This document shows, piece after piece, positions 7,083 through 11,380 of a stretch of 11,380 nt of DNA (position 1 is the stretch's first letter; every line of letters starts with the position of its first letter). The stretch is taken from positions 1 to 11,380 of the forward strand of contig PLMF01000399.1 in NCBI GenBank assembly GCA_003142355.1, read 5' to 3'. Position numbers and translations under genes: made by a program. The DNA comes from Bryobacterales bacterium. GTDB taxonomy: Bacteria > Acidobacteriota > Terriglobia > Bryobacterales > Bryobacteraceae. The notes beneath the pieces were generated by a model. It had not been told where the DNA came from and did not search any database. It was given only the letters and a program-made list of their open reading frames with translations.

Positions 7083-8177
7083 TTATGGCTGGGCCGGCCC
7101 GGACTTCGGTTCCGCGGCGTCGCCCGGCTCGGGCGCGTGCATGTAGACGGCCCTGGCGGGGAACGGAATGCGGATGCCTTCCTCCCTGAAACGGCGGAAG
7201 ATCCTCTTGCGCAGCTCCTGGCGCACGCTGAACTGGCTGACGAACTCGGCAACCTGGTAGTTGAGCGTGAGGCCCAGCGCCGAATCGCCGAACCCGGGGT
7301 CGAACGTCACCGAGGGCGCCGGATCGGCCAGCATGCCCGGAATCTCCCGGGCGCCCTGCACCGCCACATCGAGCAGCAGGCGCTCGATGCGATCGGGATC
7401 GCAATCGTAGCTCACGCGCACTTCCACCATGGCCGACATGCGCTTCTCCGGCAGGTCGTAGTTGGTCACGATGGCCTGCGCCAGCTTGGCGTTGGGCACG
7501 ATAATTAGACTGTTCCCGAGGCTCCGGATGGTGGTGCTGCGCCAGCCGATGTCGGTGACGTACCCCTCTTCGCCGGTGTTCAGCTTGATGTAGTCCGCCA
7601 GCCTGACCTGCCCGGCCACCGCCACATAAAAGCCGCCAAACAGGTTGGAAAGCGTGTCTTGCATGGCCAGTGCTACCGCCAGGCCGCCCACGCCCAGGGC
7701 CGTCAGCATGGGCGTGATGGAAACCTGGAAGTGATCGAGCAGTATCAGCGCCCCCAGGATCACCACCGCAATCTGGGCCAGGTTCTGCGTCAGGGTGGCC
7801 ACCGGCAGAGCGCCGGGGATCTGGCTGCCGTAGAGGCGAATCGAGTCGCGGGCGATCCGCATGCACATCATCGTGAGCGACGCGATCCAGAGCACGAACA
7901 ACGTCTTCGCGCCCCAGTCCGTGAACTTCCCCGGCAGATTGGAGGACTGGAGTCCCACGTGCAACGCGAGGATCGCGGCCCAGATGAGAATCGGACCGCT
8001 GAGGGCCTCGGCGAGGACCAGGCCGACGCGGCTCTCGGTGCGCGAAGTCCAGGCGCGCATGGCCTTCAGGATTAACCGGCGGACCGCCCACCCGATGAGG
8101 AAAGTGGCCACGAATATGGCGAGTGGCCACACCAACTCCATCGGATTCCTCGCCAAGATGCGCCCAATCGTTTGCAT
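7083..8177 (-). CDS. MscS-family small-conductance mechanosensitive channel
   Basis: 364 residues from ATG 8177, longer than the about 286 residues of E. coli MscS because of extra N-terminal membrane helices. Hydrophobic segments lie at about 13-32, 60-78, 90-110 and 128-148, followed by the pore helix. The pore carries the family signature: [20 protein letters not shown], then [20 protein letters not shown]. The beta domain follows ([18 protein letters not shown], then [11 protein letters not shown]), then the alpha/beta cytoplasmic domain with [11 protein letters not shown] near the end. The channel opens under membrane tension and releases solutes during hypo-osmotic shock (family knowledge). 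An upstream in-frame extension to 8243 is unlikely: it lies across the inverted repeat and has no RBS. A recognisable RBS is also weak at 8177. It is divergent from the secretin gene and 55 bp ahead of the binding-protein gene on the same strand. Confidence 0.93.
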   Translation of the reverse strand: MQTIGRILARNPMELVWPLAIFVATFLIGWAVRRLILKAMRAWTSRTESRVGLVLAEALSGPILIWAAILALHVGLQSSNLPGKFTDWGAKTLFVLWIASLTMMCMRIARDSIRLYGSQIPGALPVATLTQNLAQIAVVILGALILLDHFQVSITPMLTALGVGGLAVALAMQDTLSNLFGGFYVAVAGQVRLADYIKLNTGEEGYVTDIGWRSTTIRSLGNSLIIVPNAKLAQAIVTNYDLPEKRMSAMVEVRVSYDCDPDRIERLLLDVAVQGAREIPGMLADPAPSVTFDPGFGDSALGLTLNYQVAEFVSQFSVRQELRKRIFRRFREEGIRIPFPARAVYMHAPEPGDAAEPKSGPAQP

Positions 8178-8197
8178 AGTCCGATTCTCACACGTGG

Positions 8198-8225
8198 GGC
8201 AGGCCATCGTTTTTCGTGGCCTGCC
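8198..8225. repeat. Perfect 9-bp inverted repeat between divergent genes
   Basis: GGCAGGCCA (8198-8206) and TGGCCTGCC (8217-8225) are exact reverse complements around a 10-nt loop, TCGTTTTTCG. The repeat is in the 91-bp gap between the mscS and secretin starts. It could be a regulator-binding site for the divergent pair or a leader hairpin. The T run is in the loop, not after the stem, so it is not a classical terminator. No clear -35/-10 pair was found in the gap on either strand. Confidence 0.6.
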
Positions 8226-8268
8226 AACTTCGGCTGCACGCACCAGTCCTCCGCCGCGTCACCCTGAT

Positions 8269-9867
8269 GTGCGGCGAAGTGTGTTCCTGCTGTGCGCGAT
8301 GGTGGCCGGGGGCCTGATGGCGCAGGAGATCTCCGCCTGGGACCTCTATGAGCAGGGCCGCGAAGCGGAGAAGGGCGGCCACATGGCCCAGGCATACCTG
8401 CTGTATTCCCAGGCCGCCGTCATGGAACCCAAGAACCGGAACTACTGGCTGCGCAGCCAGGCGGTGAAGTCGCGCGCCGCGCTCGAGGCGAAACCCATGC
8501 CGCTGCCGCAGGAGGCTGGACCCGAGCCGGAAACCGCGGCCCCGCCGGAACGGCAGTTCGACAAGCCCAGCGCCCGGGACCTGGCCGAGGCGCGCCAGCC
8601 GCTTTCACCGTCGGAATTGAACGGCACCCCGGAAACCAGGGATTTCGATCTGCGCGGCGACTCCCGCAAACTGTTTGAAGATGTGGCGCGCGCCTACGGC
8701 CTGGATTGCGTTTTCGACGGCGATTATCAGCCCGTCAGCGCGTTCCGTTTTCAACTGCAGGGCGTGGATTACCGCGAAGCGCTGCACGATCTCGAGGCGG
8801 CCACGAACTCTTTCATCGTGCCGCTTTCGGGCAAGCTCTTCCTGGTGGCCAAAGATACCCCGCAGAAGCGCCAGGAGGTCGAGCCGGCTGTGGCGGTGGA
8901 GGTGCGACTGCCCGAGGTCACCAACCAGCAGGACTTCAACGCCATGATCACGGCGGTGCAGCAGGCCATGGCCATTGAGAAGGCCTCCTGGGATACGCAA
9001 CAGAACGTCGTGATTTTCCGCGACCGCATCTCGAAGGTTTTGACGGCGCGCGCGCTGCTCGAGGAACTATCGCGCCCGCGCGCGCAGGTGATGGTGGACC
9101 TGGAGTTTCTCGAGGTCACCCGCAACGACATGATCACCTACGGCGTCGACTTCCCCACGTCTTTCCCGCTCGTGCCGCTCACCACGTTTCTGAACAATAA
9201 AGCTTCGTTGTCGAGTCTCACCAGGCTGCTGGCGTTCGGCGGCGGGAAGACGCTGATGGGAATCGGAATCGTCAATCCCTCGCTGGTGGCCAGGATGTCG
9301 GAGTCTTCGAGCAAGCTGCTGCTCAAGACGGAGATGCGTTCGGTGGACGGCCAGCCCGCCGCCCTCCACGTGGGCGACCGCTATCCCATTATGACCTCCG
9401 GTTATTACGGTCCGGCGAGTTACTCGGGCGCCGGCGCGTACACGCCTCCGCCTTCCATCACCTTCGAAGATCTCGGATTGAGCGTGAAGGTGACCCCGTC
9501 GGTGCACGGCATGGACGATGTGACGCTCGATATCGACGCCGAATTCAAAGTGCTGTCGGGGCAGGCCGAGAATGGAATTCCCATCATTTCCAACCGCGTG
9601 CTGAAATCCAAAACGCGGCTCGTGATGGGAGAGTGGGCGATCGTGGCCGGCCTGCTCAGTCCCAGCGAAGCTCGCACCATCGCCGGGCTGGCGGGCCTGT
9701 CGCGAATTCCCTACCTCGGACCGCTGGTCAGCACCCACGAACGCGACCGGAGCAACGACCAGGTGCTGGTTATGATGCGCCCGCATCTGTTGACGCCGCC
9801 GCCCAATGAGGCGGTCCCCCGCCGGTTCCGCACCGGCTCGGATACCAAGCCGATCACGCCGCTGTAG
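8269..9867 (+). CDS. Secretin-family outer-membrane protein (type II/III secretion or PilQ-like) with TPR-like N-terminus
   Basis: 532 residues from GTG 8269, chosen because it gives a clean signal peptide ([18 protein letters not shown], cut before QE); no good Shine-Dalgarno sequence is visible. Residues ~22-60 look like a TPR-type helical pair ([20 protein letters not shown]). A Pro/Glu-rich linker runs ~75-120. Residues ~125-196 fit the STN domain of secretins and TonB receptors, and ~205-285 a secretin N-domain ending [13 protein letters not shown]. The C-terminal secretin domain has the hallmarks [12 protein letters not shown] (367-378), [12 protein letters not shown] (399-410), [10 protein letters not shown] (454-463), [12 protein letters not shown] (477-488) and a final [12 protein letters not shown]. 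Secretins form gated outer-membrane rings. Here no ATPase, inner-membrane platform or pilin gene is adjacent, so the partner machine is unknown. The gene is shorter than typical GspD (about 650 residues). Its 3' end overlaps the convergent Cys-rich gene by 14 bp. Confidence 0.9.
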   Translation: MRRSVFLLCAMVAGGLMAQEISAWDLYEQGREAEKGGHMAQAYLLYSQAAVMEPKNRNYWLRSQAVKSRAALEAKPMPLPQEAGPEPETAAPPERQFDKPSARDLAEARQPLSPSELNGTPETRDFDLRGDSRKLFEDVARAYGLDCVFDGDYQPVSAFRFQLQGVDYREALHDLEAATNSFIVPLSGKLFLVAKDTPQKRQEVEPAVAVEVRLPEVTNQQDFNAMITAVQQAMAIEKASWDTQQNVVIFRDRISKVLTARALLEELSRPRAQVMVDLEFLEVTRNDMITYGVDFPTSFPLVPLTTFLNNKASLSSLTRLLAFGGGKTLMGIGIVNPSLVARMSESSSKLLLKTEMRSVDGQPAALHVGDRYPIMTSGYYGPASYSGAGAYTPPPSITFEDLGLSVKVTPSVHGMDDVTLDIDAEFKVLSGQAENGIPIISNRVLKSKTRLVMGEWAIVAGLLSPSEARTIAGLAGLSRIPYLGPLVSTHERDRSNDQVLVMMRPHLLTPPPNEAVPRRFRTGSDTKPITPL

Positions 9868-10021
9868 GGGGTGCGCCGTGCTCCGAAAGAGTTACTTCGC
9901 ACTCGCAGCAGTCGCTGCATCGCAGGCATTTTTCGCAAAGATGGTTATCGCACGCGTCCTTGGTGCACTGCGCGCAGATCCGCGTGGATTCCTCTCCACA
10001 AATGCTGCACGTGAAAGGCAT
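9854..10021 (-). CDS. Tiny cysteine-rich putative zinc-binding protein
   Basis: A 55-residue ORF, ATG 10021 to TGA 9854. It has 11 Cys, almost all in the first 41 residues: C5-x2-C8, C16-x2-C19, C24-x2-H27, C29-x2-C32, C35-x2-C38 and C39-x-C41. Paired CxxC knuckles of this density suggest two or more structural zinc sites, as in zinc ribbon, B-box-like or treble-clef folds; no named family is recognised. There is no signal peptide, so it is probably cytoplasmic. The start lies 8 nt after the stop of the upstream helical-protein gene. The nearest purine-rich tract (AGGAAGGAAG) is within that gene's end, so coupled translation is likely. The last 14 bp overlap the convergent secretin gene. The regular Cys spacing argues against a chance ORF. 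Confidence 0.65.
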   Translation of the reverse strand: MPFTCSICGEESTRICAQCTKDACDNHLCEKCLRCSDCCECEVTLSEHGAPPTAA

Positions 10022-10029
10022 GGGTTGAG

Positions 10030-10611
10030 TTATTTCTTCCTTCCTGAATTTGGGGAAGCCGCGGGCTGCGTAGTCAGGATGCCGCGGCAGCGCTGCGCTT
10101 CACGGTCCATCACCTGAAACTGTTGCTCGCGCTCGGCGGCCAGGTTCACGATGTACTTCTGAAACCGGTCGCGGTTGGCGCCATTCTCGGCTTCCAGGCT
10201 GGCCAGCTTCTGGGCGGCCGCTGAATCCTGGTATTTCCGGATACCCTCTTCCAGAGAACCAAGCATGGTCTCGAGGCCCTGCACACGGAAGAGCAGTTCG
10301 AGCGAGGCCGACAGCTTCTCGGGGTTACGCGCCAGATCCCGGGCGCCATCGGCGAACGCCTTAGCCTGGTCTTTGCTGGATTGCAATTGCGCGGCGTAGG
10401 TCTCCGAAGCGCCCTTCTCGAACCACGCCTTCACGTCGATCTGATCGAGCACCGGCAGCAGGCGCCCGGCGTGCGCGCTCATCTCCTGCAAGATGACGCT
10501 GATGTCCCAGTCGGGCTCGAGGCCCGCGGGCTGTTGGTGGGCTGGTTGCGCCTGGCCGTACAACGCCGCGGCGCAGGCCCAAAGAATCAATCCTCGCAGG
10601 GGGCGACACAT
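10030..10611 (-). CDS. Exported helical protein of unknown function
   Basis: 193 residues from ATG 10611; a TTG at 10623 would add four residues. Residues 1-22 are a signal peptide (MCRPLRGLILWACAAALYGQ), with cleavage likely near Q20-A21. The rest is strongly helical and charged: DWDISVILQEMSAHAGRLLP (34-53), a region rich in Ala, Gln and Lys (70-95), and a probable coiled coil at ~130-176 (AAAQKLASLEAENGANRDRF and on to REAQRCRG). No catalytic motif or known family is recognised. It ends in a basic tail (SGRKK). No strong RBS is visible. It sits between the FecR-domain gene and the Cys-rich gene on the same strand and may share a transcript with either. A periplasmic helper of an envelope complex is possible, but this is inference from context only. 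Confidence 0.75.
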   Translation of the reverse strand: MCRPLRGLILWACAAALYGQAQPAHQQPAGLEPDWDISVILQEMSAHAGRLLPVLDQIDVKAWFEKGASETYAAQLQSSKDQAKAFADGARDLARNPEKLSASLELLFRVQGLETMLGSLEEGIRKYQDSAAAQKLASLEAENGANRDRFQKYIVNLAAEREQQFQVMDREAQRCRGILTTQPAASPNSGRKK

Positions 10612-10636
10612 GACTGTTTTCAATCTATCACGAGCA

Positions 10637-10707
10637 GCTTTCAGCTAGCAGCTCTCAGCTTTCAACCACACCGACGCCGCTGAAAGCTGAAAGCCGATCG
10701 CCGATCG
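10637..10707. repeat. Intergenic inverted/direct repeat cluster (AGCTTTCA family)
   Basis: The 103-bp gap holds GCTTTCAGC (10637-10645) and TCAGCTTTCA (10655-10664), then the opposite-strand copy GCTGAAAGCTGAAAGC (10679-10694). TCAGCTTTCA pairs with TGAAAGCTGA (10681-10690) in a 10-bp stem; GCTTTCAGC can pair instead with 10679-10687. Directly after comes a tandem heptamer, CCGATCG twice (10694-10707). It may act as a bidirectional terminator or mRNA-end structure between the FecR gene and the helical-protein gene, or be a dispersed genomic repeat. Confidence 0.65.
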
Positions 10708-10714
10708 CTAAAAA

Positions 10715-11380
10715 CTACCCGCCTGGCGGTGGAGGTGGCGGCGCTGAAGGCGGCGTTGGGGCGGTGGTGGTGCCGCCGCCTTTGCCTTTGTCGCCCTGCG
10801 CGCCGGTTCCGGAAGTGGTCGGCGTGGTGCCCACCCCTCCTCCGGCTCCCTGGCGCTGCAGCGCCACGCGGGCGGCATCCTCGATGGCCCTTACCACACC
10901 CCGGACAATGGAGCCTTTGTCCACCATCTTCTGGGCCAGCGGCTGGTTCTTGAACACGCGGATCGACTGGGTAGGCTGGAGGAGCACTTCGGCGCTCGCC
11001 ACAGCCTTGCTGCGAACTCCCACCAAACCCTCGTCCACGCTGACGTAGGTAGTGCCGTCCTCGTCTTCCACCACCACTTCAAAGACCGTGCCGCGCACGG
11101 AAATGACGGCCGTCGGGCTGGAGACATTGTTGGGATTCGGAATGCCGTTGAGATGCTGGATGTAGACCTTCACGCGCCCGATCACGACGTCCAGCAGGTC
11201 TTTCCACGACGGTGGATTGGCGCGGAACACGACTTGCGAGTTGGGGAACACTTCGAAGGTGCTGCCATCGAAGACTTGGAACCTGGCGTAACCATCCGGG
11301 CCGGTCTTGACGATCTGCTGGGGCCGTACCGTGTTGCCTTCAAACAAAGCCCACGGGCTGTTATCGCGGAGTACGGAGAC
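10715..11380 (-). CDS. FecR-domain protein with Pro-rich tail, 5' end outside window
   Basis: 221 residues are visible; the N-terminus lies beyond the right edge, so the true start and any signal peptide are unseen. Visible residues ~1-100 fit the FecR domain (TGPDGYARFQVFDGSTFEV, then FPNSQVVF; later SSPTAVISVRGTVFEVVV), a beta-rich periplasmic or surface domain first known from iron-citrate signalling but common in proteins unrelated to iron. Residues ~105-145 continue the beta fold (DEGLVGVRSKA). The region from ~177 is low-complexity Gly/Thr/Pro, ending in a run of six Pro and GG. No sigma factor or TonB receptor gene is nearby, so an iron-signalling role is not supported. It is upstream of, and on the same strand as, the helical-protein gene, separated by the inverted-repeat cluster. 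Confidence 0.85.
   Translation of the reverse strand, partial: VSVLRDNSPWALFEGNTVRPQQIVKTGPDGYARFQVFDGSTFEVFPNSQVVFRANPPSWKDLLDVVIGRVKVYIQHLNGIPNPNNVSSPTAVISVRGTVFEVVVEDEDGTTYVSVDEGLVGVRSKAVASAEVLLQPTQSIRVFKNQPLAQKMVDKGSIVRGVVRAIEDAARVALQRQGAGGGVGTTPTTSGTGAQGDKGKGGGTTTAPTPPSAPPPPPPGG

Noticed and set aside
6185..7189. 334-residue plus-strand frame opposite the binding-protein gene
   Set aside because: The opposite strand encodes a well-formed RbsB-like lipoprotein with RBS; this is its mirror frame.
7048..8130. 360-residue minus-strand frame within mscS
   Set aside because: It is a +1-type shadow rich in Arg/His/Pro with no membrane helices, while the alternative frame has the MscS pore signature.
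8178..8243. N-terminal extension of MscS with CPTC motif
   Set aside because: It crosses the inverted repeat, lacks an RBS, and the family starts close to the first membrane helix; CPTC is probably accidental.
7861..8268. Upstream extension of the secretin frame into mscS
   Set aside because: It would overlap the MscS N-terminus and bury the clean signal peptide that starts at GTG 8269.
9806..10117. 103-residue plus-strand frame across the secretin end
   Set aside because: It overlaps the secretin 3' end in another frame and lies opposite the Cys-rich gene, whose Cys spacing is much more gene-like.

Overview
The window is about 11.4 kb of GC-rich, densely coding DNA in which most genes carry export signals. 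The mix (giant RHS/YD-repeat proteins with PPC-like and Ig-like ectodomains, a stand-alone secretin, a FecR-domain protein with a proline-rich tail, and 'TGAAAGCTGAAAGC'-type intergenic repeats) recalls soil Acidobacteriota of the Solibacter/Bryobacter type. That placement is inference from style, not from a marker gene. No rRNA, tRNA, transposase, integrase, phage gene or CRISPR array was seen.

Layout. On the minus strand, reading right to left, the right edge holds the 3' part of a FecR-domain protein (11380-10715). A 103-bp intergenic stretch with inverted repeats follows, then a secreted helical protein of unknown function (10611-10030), then a 55-residue cysteine-rich putative zinc protein (10021-9854) whose stop end overlaps the end of a convergent gene. 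That convergent gene, the only confident plus-strand CDS, is a 532-residue secretin-family protein (8269-9867). It is divergent from an MscS-type channel (8177-7083), and the 91 bp between them contain a perfect 9-bp inverted repeat. Behind the channel lies a solo sugar-type periplasmic binding lipoprotein (7027-6041) with its own TATAAT box and strong Shine-Dalgarno sequence.

The left half is two tandem secreted giants on the minus strand, joined by a TGATG stop/start overlap. The first (5854-3215, possibly starting at a noncanonical ATT at 5869) is a complete RHS/YD-repeat protein. Its RHS core is degenerate and is followed by only about 39 residues, so there is no room for a usual C-terminal toxin. 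The second (3215 to beyond position 1) has a signal peptide, eight PPC-like beta modules joined by Cys-containing linkers, one Ig/FN3-like domain, and then the start of another YD-repeat region that runs off the window.

How the genes may work together: the two RHS genes look like one translationally coupled surface or secreted system, with a truncated-core YD shell followed by an adhesin-like ectodomain fused to a second YD shell. The secretin, FecR-like and helical genes may form a separate envelope group. No direct link between the two groups is visible. Several long open frames on the strand opposite the RHS genes are by-products of GC-rich repetitive coding and are not annotated.
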